Shown here one piece after another: positions 32,582-44,463 of a stretch of DNA of 64,000 bases (its first letter is position 1; each line of letters begins with the position of its first letter). A program made the translations under genes and the position numbers. The notes beneath the pieces were generated by a model. That model was not told the origin of the DNA. It saw nothing but the letters and a program-made list of their open reading frames with translations, and searched no databases. Source of the stretch: Fragilaria crotonensis (taxonomy: Eukaryota > Bacillariophyta > Fragilariophyceae > Fragilariales > Fragilariaceae); the NCBI GenBank assembly GCA_022925895.1, contig JAKSYS010000204.1, positions 25,778 through 89,777 on the forward strand, read 5' to 3'.

Positions 32582-33835
32582 TGCTTCAGCTAAGTTGAGG
32601 GAGAGAGAGAATGGATAATGAACAAGTCAGCGAACATCATCATTGCTCCATCCTATCTTCCCACCTATCGCATTCACTTACAAACTCGTTTTGCTGTCTT
32701 TCTTTTATGAAGTCAACTGTTTTATCATCCTGGTACTCGTGCGAATGCTTCGTCGCAGAGCGCTAATAAAGCTTTGTCCTCATCATGTTACTTGGAATTC
32801 AACATGATTTCTACTCCATAATGTTCTCACTACTTATACCTTCTTTTCGCTTTACTTCTGCGAGTCCATGTCCAGATAATGACCGTAAGACTTTTGTTTA
32901 CCTGGATACATAGGATACAGACTAGGTGGGACTGCACCCATTTATGTGTTGGTGCGTTGGTGCACCCTTCGAACTTGGAACCCCGCGTGTCAGGGTCATA
33001 CGAATAAAGATTTGTTACTACGAGTATACGGTGCTTCTACTACTGCAGACGCAGACTGCGGAGATTCTCGCCGTGCTTTTGAATCCTTGGAAGTTATTGC
33101 TATCTCTGTCGGAGGTTGGATACGTATAGGTCATCTGTGCCGACTGCAGACGTTTAAAGTCGATACTGTCGGCGGGCATCGTCCTTCCATTTACCATACA
33201 GTAATCCCTACGTCCGACTTCTGACCCCCCCCCCCACACACACACACACGCACACCCCCGGAAGGAACGAATCACGCGTCTGAATACATAAATGTAAAAG
33301 TACATTAGCTGCAAACTACCGGTAGGGACAATATGTTTTCTAATACAATATATATCCAAACCCTAACGGACGAGGTTGGATCTATCATACGCAAGGTATA
33401 CGGCCACATGTTCGTGCAACGAGATTCGTTTTCATAGGCACATTTTGTTCAGACCAGAACAGGACGTCGCATTCGCACGAAGTCTGGGACCCAGGAATTT
33501 TCTGACGACATTCGAATGTCGCATTCGCAGATATCTTTAGACTTCACCATCTGTTTCGTGTGTGTCCTTCGCCAAACCTCCATGTCTTCTTGACCCAACA
33601 AGTTATAGGTTATGGGATGTGACATGATGATGATTCCTTACCCATTCTTTCCTTACGAAGGAACCGGTATGATACATACTCATCGATTACCGCATTGTGA
33701 GCTCCAGTACTGAAGTAGAGTCTGGGAAATACAACCAATGTTGTATTGCTATTGTACAAATCTGTAGACCTAGTATCTATACCCAGCTCTCAAAATGGGG
33801 TATGGCCATTGTAGATTATGTATTAACATACAGAA
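32582..33835. other. Promoter side of the fusion gene and Crypton flank
   Basis: No coding content was seen. It contains a (C)n(CA)n tract at about 33227-33257 and palindromic GTAC motifs. It is duplicated nearly unchanged at 44464-45718. Confidence 0.5.
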
Positions 33836-35144
33836 TTGTTCTCAAGCGGGGCATGGTATGTAAATTCAACCCTTATCGCATGTGGAGTCGATTTTTTACT
33901 GACACGAATACAACGAAATTCAACTGTTGACAATCTTATAAAGCGCTTAAAGAAAAAGGAGGTAAGAAAACAGGGTGTGATGTCTCAGACTCGTTGGGCT
34001 ATTACGGAAGTGGAGTTTCGATCGTTGCACACAGTAGCTATTACGTGACGTGAGTAACAGTATGTTGTGGCGATACGGTATGAGTGCCTTGATCAATTTC
34101 CAGTTTCATGTAATTGGAAGGATCGATGACACCACGCAGGTTTTGATAGATCACCTTCGCGTTCATGATTCGTTTTCGAATTGCTTGAAGACGAAGTTGA
34201 ATTGGTCAAAGAACGTTGGAGACGAGCGCGATGCTCCCTGGCAAATTATCTTGAGATCAATGGACACAATGTACTGTGTCCTGGTAAGTTTGGCGATTTG
34301 GATGGAGATGAATATGCGTGCAATGCAAGTGCTGGGGCTTCGCCGTATGTGTTCTCGTTTAGCGACGATGTTGATGTTCTAGCGGTGGACAGAAGGCAAA
34401 AAATATTGCGCAGACTATTTTCGGGCAGAAAGTATTTAAGATGGAGGAGTTTACTCGTAATGCTGATGACAGTGGGTGCTTGGTAGTCACAGCATTCGTA
34501 AGTATGCAGCTACGCACGCTCGGAAATGTGGATGCAACAAAGACGAGAAAGATATCTGGGGCAGGTGGAAATCCAAAGGGCAAGTTTCTGATGTGTATGA
34601 CGATGTAGAGCTGCCTTACCCGGATGCTAAAGTTGCAGAGAAGCTATGCATCGGAGGGGCTTGTTTCTATTTGTTTCCGAATGAAGACTCGAGTGTCAAT
34701 GGCGGTGTTGTCGATGATGCTGCTGGAGCCAACATTGAAATGATGAAGACGTTTGTTCTTACTCAAGTTGTTCCGAACATCCGTTGACGATTACCGGACT
34801 CGTGTGCACTGGTTCTTGGTAAAGCTTTTCTTTGGTTCATTTATTGCAATGATGCCGTGTCTGATAACTTCATCCCAGAGGAATTCAAGCATCGAATCAA
34901 GACGGAATTACAAGAAATCCTTACGGCTTCAGGAGTTGACGTTGAGGGCGAGAACTACAATCCAATTCACCGAGTGCCTGTGATAGTAAGTGGAGATCAA
35001 GGAAGTGTTTTCATTGATGCAATTGATAACGTTGAAGATGACGGAGGCGGCGGTGGCGGCGGTGCAGTTGTTGGTGGCATAGCAGGAGGGAGGCCGGGAG
35101 CGGGGATGAATGCACAATTGATGGCTGTTCATTCATTAGCAACG
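33836..35144 (+). pseudogene. Crypton tyrosine recombinase, copy A, 3'-truncated
   Basis: YR-type DNA transposase. The N-terminal conserved part (KKEVRKQGVMSQTRWAITEV) is followed after a frame change by the region with the first catalytic Arg (WRYGMSALINFQFHVIGRID) and SKNVGDERDAPWQIILRSMD (open here, broken in copy B). After further indels comes the active-site block GSHSIRKYAATHARKCG, WGRWK and VSDVYDD (HxxR, H/W and Tyr positions). An in-frame TGA at 34785-34787 separates this from the second half (DAVSDNFIPEEFKHRIKTEL), which continues in the same frame until LINE 2 interrupts at 35145. Its GCR1_C-like domain is lost. Confidence 0.8.
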
Positions 35145-35227
35145 GAGTTTTTACATCGAGTTCTGTCCTTCGACCGTCCATCAGTAGAAACAGTAGGAAG
35201 TTGTTGCGTACCTCCGCACCGTTCACC

Positions 35228-38087
35228 ATGACTGAAGGAACGGCCCCGTTGCCGTTCTTTGCGTCTGATAACCCCCCTGATGTTACCGCATCTGTGTTCA
35301 ACTTTACCATCGTTGCCTATGTTCAAACTCCTGCTTTGATTGAGCGCGAGAATGATTCGAAAGCAGCGATTGAAAATCGAAAAGTCGATGATGATAGTTA
35401 CCGACGCTCGGTTTCACCGACCAGTTGGCACCGGTTCACTACCTTAGATTTCAAGCAACGCATGGCAAAGACTTCGATATGATTTGGAGAGACCGTAACT
35501 CCAATCCCCTTTGTTTTCATCGACTCGTATGGTATAACTACAAGGCTTACGTTGATCGTGAATGCAATGTTAACCCTAAGTTACACGCATGGGCAACCAA
35601 CGTCTCGCATCCATTTTTACTCGAACATTCACCAGAATCGTTGGAAATGGACACAGAACGGTTTAGTTGGCCACGCATTCTTGCTCATTTTGCTAAACAC
35701 TTAGACAAAGGTCTGTGGAAAGCAGTAAAGGAACGAATAAACGTAACGAAAAAATGTCGACAGATCTATCTCCAACCAAACATTTCGACAATGAGAATTG
35801 GACAACCACGGGAAAAGCGCACGATTCAACATTCCTGTTCCCGAGATAACTGAAGACAACAATTCGGATCAGTTGAGACCAGAAATCGAGGAGGTCGCTA
35901 CGTTGATGACAAACATGACAAACCAGGATGTCGGAGTGGATTCGGACTCTGAGTCTGATGCTAAGCAATCGGCGTTTACGCTGAGCAACGAGGTTAGGAC
36001 AAATGACGGCACGCATCGCATTTCGATTAAATGGAAATTATCCCCGAAGGAGTTCACGGAGCTGGTCGATAACAAAACTCGTCTCCACTCAGAAATCTTT
36101 TCGGTTTTGGGCGTTGTATTTCAGGAGACTGACGGGTATTTCTACCAATGGGATAGTGATGAATTGATCTATCCAAAAAGAGCCCACGAGTTGACTGTTT
36201 CGGATTTGAAAGACTACTTAGAGCCTCAAATCACGACAGCTCAGTCTCTGCACTTGGTCGTTTTTGCAGTACGCTTCGCTTTCGCCGAGAATCCTATTTC
36301 GTGGAGGAATTCCACTCACGTCCAATCCGCTATGAAACTGAACAATCTTCAGATTCATGAATCCAATGTCAACACTACCGCAGGAATTCCAGTGGTGGCT
36401 GGGTATATTCTACTGAAACATCCGACGATGACTTTAAGGCATAAGTATACACAATTCCTCAGGTCTCGAATCGTGGATACGTTGCCTTACTTCGATTCGC
36501 CTCCATCGGAAGACACCAACAGACAAGTCGATCGCCCATTTGGTGGTATACTGCGGGGAAAAACAGGTGACAGATCTATGCCAAGAGCTCTCGACAATCT
36601 TGAACGGACAAAACACGGCTGTGTTCCTCCTCGATACACATTTGCAAATATGACAAACGATCAAATCGACAACCATTTCAAGATGCATGAAACGTACATC
36701 CGGGCATTACAACCAATCTCATTGGCACCGCTTGTGACAACGTTAGATTTGAAACGGGTGGAGTACTTTCCAGATGGCACGACAATCGAAAGGTCGACTC
36801 GCGATTGGGTTTTGTCCCTCAGACGAGGACGGGGACACACATGCACAATGCGATGTGGTAAATGGAGTAAAGAACGTCAGAACTGCATATGTCATGGCTC
36901 CTGCGGCTTATGTGTCAGAAATTCGAGCGATGGTGGCGAAATACAAGGAACGTCTACGACCGATTGCTCGCCGAGAAGCAAAGTATCGAGAAGGATTCCA
37001 GACTTACCAGATGTCATTCACATTACATCTACTGTTCAAACTAACCTAGACTTTATGGCAAAAATGTCCTCCAGCGATATTTGGAGTAAAGCTCCGCCAT
37101 CGGTCAAAGCCTTGTCTTCTGCTGTCGCATCAGCTGCAGCAAACCGTACAGCTCCGTCGGACGCATCGGCCAACAGTGACAATACCGCTCAGTGGCCGTC
37201 GTTGGTAAAACGACCAGGACTTGACGTCTCTAATCCGATCAAGTCAGTACCTAAGTCGGGTGCCAATCTACCGCGTAAGGGGAAACCAAAAACTCAACTG
37301 GACATGCATGGTAAATCATCCCATATCAGTCTCACGTCGGAAGAAGTTGATGACCGAGCCGACACAGCCTCTACCCATTCTCTGACCAATACGTTGAGAT
37401 CGTCAACGACCATGCGGATGATGGAGTTGGAAAACCAGATGCGCGAATGTCGAGAACTCCTACGTTCGAACAGGAAGCAGCTCGAGACTCGTCGGACAGA
37501 TTGGCGGCAAACGAACAAAGTCTTCGAGAAACTATGGAGACCATAACGGAAATGACACATACAGTGGCTGGATTACAAACGCAGTTCGCGGGTTTCAACA
37601 TCACGATGGAGAGCATGCGACTCATGTTGCACACACTGATGCATCAGTCAAGCGGCAACAATGTTCCAGTCGAAAGTAACTTTTCATATTCAGCTTTTCC
37701 GTCGTTTCCAATGCCGCATCATCAGTTGACGACAATTTCTGAATCCACTCGCACAACTGAGTTACAAGGCACGGGGACAGCACATCCGTGGCATCAGAGG
37801 ACTCAATGTATCGCAGATCTCGAGAAGAAGAAAACGAGGAAATACGATGAGCAGAATATCTCGAATTCAGCAAGTCCCCAGTCGACCTTGAAGATGTTCA
37901 AATGTGCCTTTTCGAGGAAGGACCCCAGCAGATGAAACTCAGGACACTGTTATTGCCAATGCTTTATCGGGCCAATCTAATGACGACCTCGTTCGACAAT
38001 CCACGTCACAAACTCACAAACAAAATTCAAGCCCCGGACGCTCAATACACAAATCCAAGTGATCCGGCTGGGCGTGAGGACACGTAA
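35228..38087 (+). pseudogene. LINE 2 ORF1, multiple frameshifts
   Basis: Fragments in three frames. 35425-35700 has VHYLRF and VDRECNVNPKLHAW. 35798-37546 holds the conserved module NDGTHRISIKWKLSPKEFTE, SDLKDYLEPQ and VAGYILLKHPTMTLRHKYTQ, matching LINE 1 ORF1. 37447-37935 continues a coiled coil (LAANEQSLRETMETITEM). The last frame ends at TAA 38085-38087, which overlaps the ORF2 ATG exactly as in LINE 1. Confidence 0.75.
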
Positions 38088-40920
38088 TGAGCCAATACAA
38101 GCGAGTGTCGATGGCATCTGAGACGGAAACTGAGTTACCGTCAAACGATGCACAGTCAGTCGATTCCGGAACTTCGATTCCTATCGACAATGAAACGTCA
38201 ATTCCCATAAGTATATTGGATAGCGCGAAGTTACAATGGCGACAGCTATTTCCAAGCCGATTACGGACAATGATTCGAGACCAACGACACTGACAACTCT
38301 GAACATGCGTTCTAACGTCCCTTGGGGAGATGACTTGGGACCCAAAGACTCGAGTATCATAAGACTCTATTCAATTAATGTCAATGGCATTTCTATCGAC
38401 CGGAGAGGAGGCACGTTTGATGACATTTGCCGGTCAATCAAAGAGGTCCAGGCGGACATCTTCTGTGGGCAGGAACATAACTTAGACACTACGCAATTTC
38501 GAATTCGGAGCGCCTTGTTTGAATCAGCAAAACAACATTGGAAGCGACATCGAATATCTCTCGGAACGACACCAATAACGGTGGAAAATTCTTATAAACC
38601 GGGGGGGACAATGATTTTGACGGTAGACAGCTTGATGGGACGTATTGTTCGTCAGGACCGTGACCCATGGGGACGATGGGTAGTTCAGGAATTCACAGGC
38701 AAAGGAACACGCAAGATTGCTGTTTTTTCAGCCTATCAACCCGTGGACAAGGCGATTAGCCCAGGTACCATTACAGTGGCGGCTCAACATGCGAGCCTCC
38801 TCAGACTGACACAAGATCAAGTTCTGAACCCGCGAACAGCGTTCCGGAGGGATCTGCTGAAAGCGTTACAGACATACGCATCGGTCGGCACGATGTTGCT
38901 GGTAGTAGGAGATTTCAACGAAGTTTTGGGGCTGACCCAGATGGTATGAGCAAGATCGCAGGGCAATTGGGTCATCGATGTCTTCGCAAGGCGAAATTCT
39001 TCTACACCCCCAGTCACTTATGCGTGGTACGAAACGTCTGGACTATGCACTTGCTAGTCCCGCTGTGAGTGATGCTGTGATTTCCGCTGGATACGAAGCA
39101 TTCAATGCACATATAGTGTCTGATCACAGAGGCTTCTATCTCGATTTTGACTCAATGTCCTATTCGGTTCCGACACTCAAAAATTGGTATCAGCAGAAAA
39201 GAGGGACCTGTCGTCGAATAATACACAACAAGTGACGGAGTACATCCGGGAGAAATATCGGATTCTGTTCCATCATCACAACGCCTTCGTTAGGAGCGCA
39301 CAATTGACACAACCTGGCAATCGTCATGCTTTGCAGAACGACTGGACCAAGATGTTTTGACGGCAAGCTTGGCAGCAGCAGCAAAAGTGAAAAAGTTTGG
39401 AGAACCCGCATGGTCGGTGGAACTTGCCGAAGCTCGCAAACAAGTTGTTGTACTGAAGAAGCATTTGTCAGCTCTTCGCACACACTACGACCATTCCAGT
39501 GTCTTAGCGCGCGAGATGGCTCAATTATCAACACCAGTGCCGTTGCCCCCTACACCGCGTGAGTGTTCTGCGGAAATTCGCAAGGTTGAATCATCCATCA
39601 AGGCAATCATAGCTGAGAGCTATGAACGTCGAGATCAAGAACGCCAACGAAAAATTGCAGTACTCGAAGCGACTGGGAAGCAAGCGGACAAAGAATCAGC
39701 AACTCGGTTGAGACATATGAAAAGGCCGAAGATATCAAGCAGTTATTTCGCAAGATTAGTGGCGTACGGAAGAACAAATTAAGACAAGGAGTAACGAGAA
39801 TTGAAATCCCTTGCATCCAGACGACAATCCCAAGATGTGTACTGAATGGCGACAGATAGATGTGCCAACTGAGATTGTTCGGCTATTACAGGAACGCAAC
39901 CGGGCTCATTTCGGACAAGCAAAGGAACACCCTTCACTGTTGCACCACTTCTTGACGACTTAGGCTTTTGTGGGGATCGACCCTCGAGTACGAGGATTTT
40001 GGACGGCACATATCAACTCCGGACGAACGATGACGATGACGTGAGTAAAAATGTGAGACTCTTGTTGCAGCACATGACACAGGTTCACGAAATGGCAGCG
40101 TCCCCCTCGTTTCCAACCATCTCAATGGACGACTTCATGAGTAAATTGCGCGTCTGGTCGGAATCCACCACCACGTCTCCGTCAGGATTACACCTCGGAC
40201 ACTATAAGGCCTTGATTGCACGACATTCATACTCATCAGACCTCCCAGATGATGAATTGACCCCAGAGTTCCGAAGAAACCGAGACGAGCTTGACATGAT
40301 GCAAAACGACCTGCGGACTTTGCACTTGAATCTGTTGAATTATGCGCTTGAGCGAGGCTATTCGTATAAACGTTGGCAAACAATTGCCAATACAATCCTC
40401 TTCAAAGATCCGGATAACGTTCGGTTACATCGTACTCGAGTGATTCACATTTATGAAGCGGACTTTAATCTCGCCTTGGGAATCAAGTGGAGGATTCAGA
40501 TGTATCAAGCCGAGGCCCTGGCAGCATTAAATGATGGGCAGTATGGGTCTCGACCACGACGAAATGCAACGGATCCAGTGTTCATCGAGGAACTCCAGTG
40601 TGAGATCTCTCGGGCCACTCGACGGTCAGTGGTCTTGATCAATTATGATGCGCTTGCATGTTTCGACCGAATGATTCAAAATGCAGCAATGATTGTTAGT
40701 CGGAAGTTCGGCGTTCCGCTTCCAGTAACTCAGGCCAATGCAGTAACCTTGGAGAGAGCGGAGTTCAGGGTCCGTACAGAATTAGGCCTCGCTCCAAATG
40801 GTTACGTACATTCGGATAGCAAGCCCATCTATGGCACGGGACAGGGCAGTGCCAACTCCCCAGCGATCTGGTGTTTTCTGTCGAGTTGTCTCATGGATGC
40901 CTATGACACGACTGCAACAC
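38087..40920 (+). pseudogene. LINE 2 ORF2: endonuclease and partial RT
   Basis: ATG at 38087 within TAATG. EEP endonuclease motifs: LYSINVNGISIDRRG, GQEHNLDT, FSAYQP, LVVGDFNEVLG, and after a frame change KRLDYALASP and SDHRGFYLDFD. The RT frame near 39999-40920 has SPSGLHLGHYKAL, HIYEADFNLALGIKWR, NDGQYGSRPRRNATDP, motif A NYDALACFDRM and motif B GTGQGSANSP. Motif C and the RNase H domain are absent. It is dead. Confidence 0.8.
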
Positions 40921-41216
40921 CTGCGGTATATATGCATTTTATATGTAATAATCAACTAGTAGCAGCATGCAACTTGACTATTTACAAAAAGAGTGAGCTT
41001 AATCTAGACTTGTTCCCTCATGCCGCGGATGAAGTGTCCCATCCGCGCATGCGTACGTGGCACGCGTCTTGCGTCAGCCCAAGATACTTCGGTCTGTCCC
41101 GGTGTCCGAATATCCCGCACTCATGGCAGAATTCATTCAGCCATGCAGCCATATGAAGTAACGGTACCAAAATTTGTACTCCGAGTTCATCGATCCCGGT
41201 ATGCCATAGGCCATAG

Positions 41217-41655
41217 CAAGGGTGGCATCACTAGGTTTAAATACGTAAGGTTTATTAAGGTTTAAATACTAAACCTTGATTTTTTTATTAGACGGTTTTA
41301 AGGTTTAAATACAGTAGACAGTGTACAGTAGTCAGTACTCAATGGTGACTCCTCCTATTTCTAGCGTTGCTGTTCGTTGAGCAAAGCAAGACGATGGCTA
41401 CTAGCAATTGTGGATTGTGATATTGTCCCCATGGTGCATCCCAGTGTGGATTCAACAATGGCAGTGTTACCATCTTCATTGAAGTGCCAGGTAAAGTCCC
41501 CAAATTTGTGTTCAGTGCACAAGATACTGAGTACTATGTAGTACAGCACTACTACAGCCTCATATTAGGTTTATTAAGGTTTAATTAAGGTTTAAATACT
41601 CAAACCTTAAACCTTATTTGAGACAAATAAGAAATTAGGTTTATGCCACCCTTGG
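41217..41655. mobile_element. hAT-type MITE, 439 bp
   Basis: 12-bp perfect terminal inverted repeats CAAGGGTGGCAT...ATGCCACCCTTG, flanked by an 8-bp target duplication GGCCATAG (41209-41216 and 41656-41663). An 8-bp duplication and a CAAGGG-type end point to the hAT superfamily. Many subterminal AAGGTTTAAATAC-type repeats in both orientations lie near the two ends, like transposase-binding arrays of hAT elements. There is no transposase ORF, so it is non-autonomous. It is absent from copy A, so it inserted after the duplication. Confidence 0.9.
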
Positions 41656-41924
41656 GCCATAGCAGGCCACAGGCTTTGTGGGACATGTGTATACATGTGT
41701 ATACAGTTCGACTATAGTAGGAGGTAGGAGCTATACGTACTGGTACCACGTGACAACGACTCGGTGCTCGGTGGACACCAAAATGCGGGCACTTAATATA
41801 ACACGAAGCAGGTTCGGATAATCCAGAAATATGTCATTTCTAATCACTCGCACTTTGATCGTTAAGCCGAGCCAGAATGACCTGCGCCTTATCAAACATT
41901 AAACCCGAAGCGCGATCTTGAACT

Positions 41925-41938
41925 GATGAAATGCAACG
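41925..41938. other. Empty (pre-insertion) site of LINE 1
   Basis: A single GATGAAATGCAACG continuous with flanks that in copy A lie on either side of the 8.6-kb LINE. Confidence 0.93.
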
Positions 41939-42477
41939 CTTCGCATTCGTTGCAGCTGATGGATTGCCAACCAACAAGAAACGAACGCGACACCAGTTAC
42001 CAAGTCGGTATGATAAATCGTTCGAAGTTTCGCTGATGTGACCGCACAGAACATCGCGGTGATTCAACTCCCAACTTCCAAAGACAAACTGTAAACTCAC
42101 AATGTTTACCCCGATGCCATTGAAAAAGACCCGAGACCACGCCTAATATAGCCATGTCGGCGGGGCATACGTGGCCAATAGTCTGACATTGAGGTTTAGT
42201 GCTTCGCATACCTGCAATTCGGAATCGGGAGTCAGAGCGCGAGTGTTCCACACGAATTGCAACGCCACCATCGACCATGACCTCCAATCCGAACCTTCAA
42301 CTGTTGAAGCGTGTGTGATATCATCCTTTCTTGTAGTGGCCGTATCAAATGCAGGATCTTTGGTTGAAGCAGCTCCTCGTTTTCGATTTTGCATCGCATG
42401 AACAACACTCCCAAACTTCCGTAACCCTCAAACAAAAGGAAACGAATCGTCGACGATTGAAGCGAAGATGCCATCAT
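41939..42477 (-). pseudogene. Unrecognised gene fragment (repeat family R, copy B)
   Basis: Counterpart of 30043-30586. The frame from 42477 (MMASSLQSSTIRFLLFEGYG) shifts after about 40 codons because of a 4-base loss (TTGGTTGAAG versus TTGGTTGGTTGAAG in copy A), so the long frame of copy A is not kept. Confidence 0.45.
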
Positions 42478-42641
42478 TGAGACCTTTCTTGCCTACTGCG
42501 GACTCGAAGGACTATAACCGGTATTTCTACGTATACTGTATGATAGAATACTACATTTTAATCCTAATTTCTATGCCCACAAAATCCCGAACGTTTATTT
42601 TCCAAAGAATCATCATATGCGACAGGCGCGCCATCGCAACT

Positions 42642-44463
42642 CTAGTGTTTCTTGACCTCATTGGCCTTGAGGTATCTCCTTTGACTAAGACCACCCACCT
42701 TTTCGATCAAAAGGTCGAGACAACCATAGAACTTTCCAGGAGTGTGGATGATCAAAGGGGACGCCTTCGTCACGCTGTGAATCAACACGTCTTCCCTGTC
42801 TTTGAAGAAGACGCAACCATGTTCCAAGCCTCTCGGCCATTCGGCGACTCCAAACAATTCGTTTTCGTAGTCCAGAACTAGTGACTCAGGATCATGATAT
42901 AGAAGACCTGACATTACCGCCTGATCGTCTTCAGTCTGGCCGATATCCACACGCACCAAAAGTCGTTTAATGTTGTGGGCAGTCCCGGCGAATAAACCCG
43001 CATTCAAGAAGACACTCTGATGGTACCTTCCCGTTCGTTGATACGCGAGCTCCGACATGAACGTCTTCCAGGCGTTGACATTGAAGCCATCCTCGTAGGG
43101 ACAAGTCTTTTCTCCAGAGGCGCACGCCCTCACATTTCGTTGGCCAGTGGCAGGATCAAAGTAGTCCAACGGACTGGCTTGGCTCATGGCCGAGACACAG
43201 CACTGAGACTCGGCTGACATGACCACGGCATCCGGAAGGTACTTTGTCATTCTCATATAGGTGGAGATGAAATGGTTCACAATGTTCGCAGCCGAATCAT
43301 TGTCGGGGACATTCAGCATAACGTCTCTCGCGTCCGAGACAACCACGAGCGTGTCTTCGTCCATATTGTTGAGCATTTCGATAACATACATGTACTTGTC
43401 ACCCCATCCTGTGAAGCTTTTGCCGTATCCGAACGTTGTTGTTTGGATTGGAGCCTTCTGTGCAGCCTTTTCGCTTGTCTTGAGGAAATATCCAAGCGAT
43501 GAGTGCTCCTTGTGCTCCACAGTGCCGTCTGTTTCAAACATAATGACGTGAACCTTCTTGAAGGTGGACTTGTTCAATCGGAGAGAGTTGGATACCTCTT
43601 TGGCGAAGGAACCTTTCTCAGTGTCAAGCCGAACTCGTGGATGCTGTAGTCGACTTCGTAGAACAGTTCCAAAGTCGACTCAATGCGGGAGTGAACAGCT
43701 TCGACATGAGATCCCACGAACGAGTCAGGTCACTGCCGGTGACGTCCGCCAGCTTGTCCTTCGTCTCAAACATGGTTTCATTGCCATGGTCGCCCCAACC
43801 TGATGCTCCAAAAGCATTCCATGCACCGATTCGTTTGAGCAATGACTTTGCGTCGGCTTAAGCAGTCTCCAGGTGTCCGACGAAATTGAGTTTGGAAACG
43901 AACTTTCGGTCAATCCACGTACTGATTGGTGTCCAATGCTTATCATCGCAGGACCGAATGAGACTTGCAAAGCCTGTCATGGTTTGGTAGTTGCGGAGGC
44001 AGTTGTCGCCTTCGGAACAGCACGATCGCTTGATGGAGGCATCGTTACTCATTACTTTGTCAACAAAGGTGGACAGGAAGCGATCCTTTGGATCGCGAAG
44101 GAATGTGGCTCGTGTGTAATTAGGAGAATTCATCATTTCGGTGGCCTGCTCGATGGAGAAGTCTGAGAGGCGGACTAGTCCTTCAAACAAATCAACATCG
44201 AGCGACTTCCAGTTATCAAATCCCATCATTCGTCGAAGAAGCATTAACCACAGCGTATCGGCGACCTTGGGAACTGGAAAGAAAATGAGCTTGTGGCTCT
44301 CTATCACGATTGAGGAAGACTCGATCATATTGTTGAAGATGGGATCATCTTGTTCAACAGCAATGTAGGGAGATTCTTCTAACGGGTTTGCATTTGAGAA
44401 TGGCACGGAGCAGCATACCAGGAATGCAATGGCCGCTGTGGCCGATTTCAGCAGTTTGATCAT
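42642..44463 (-). pseudogene. Broken paralogue of the sulfotransferase/GT fusion
   Basis: Same gene as 30758-32581. The N-terminal part is open from ATG 44463 to a premature TAA at 43858-43860 (copy A has an Ala-Leu codon pair there). Two single-G losses follow in G-runs (GGGG to GGG near 43688; GGG to GG near 43608). The glycosyltransferase half (from about 43577 to 42642) is open and nearly identical to copy A, including SDARDVML. At least three independent lesions in the middle make a pseudogene the best call, though the two G-run losses could be sequence error. Confidence 0.85.

Larger units (their letters stand above)
30043..35144. repeat. Segmental duplication copy A, right part
   Basis: Near-identical to 41939-47021, with scattered substitutions and many 1-4 base indels. 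It contains, in order, an unrecognised minus-strand gene fragment, the sulfotransferase/glycosyltransferase gene (minus) and the 5' two thirds of a Crypton recombinase gene (plus). Homology stops after ATTAGCAACG, where LINE 2 begins. Confidence 0.93.
35145..41137 (+). mobile_element. LINE 2: diverged relative of LINE 1, 3'-truncated
   Basis: Begins inside the copy A Crypton with an 83-bp leader resembling that of LINE 1 (GAAGTTGTTGCGTACC versus GAAGTTGTCACGTACC), so its 5' end looks complete. ORF1 and ORF2 fragments follow. RT homology ends near 40920 after motif B (GTGQGSANSPAIW), before motif C; RNase H and the 3' end are missing. The last 217 bp (40921-41137) match neither LINE 1 nor copy A and remain unassigned. 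No right-hand target duplication or Crypton remainder is found, so a deletion probably removed them up to the start of copy B. Confidence 0.8.

Noticed and set aside
33227-33260. C/CA tract considered as a CRISPR-like or telomeric repeat
   Set aside because: A simple microsatellite, present identically in both duplication copies; there are no spacers.
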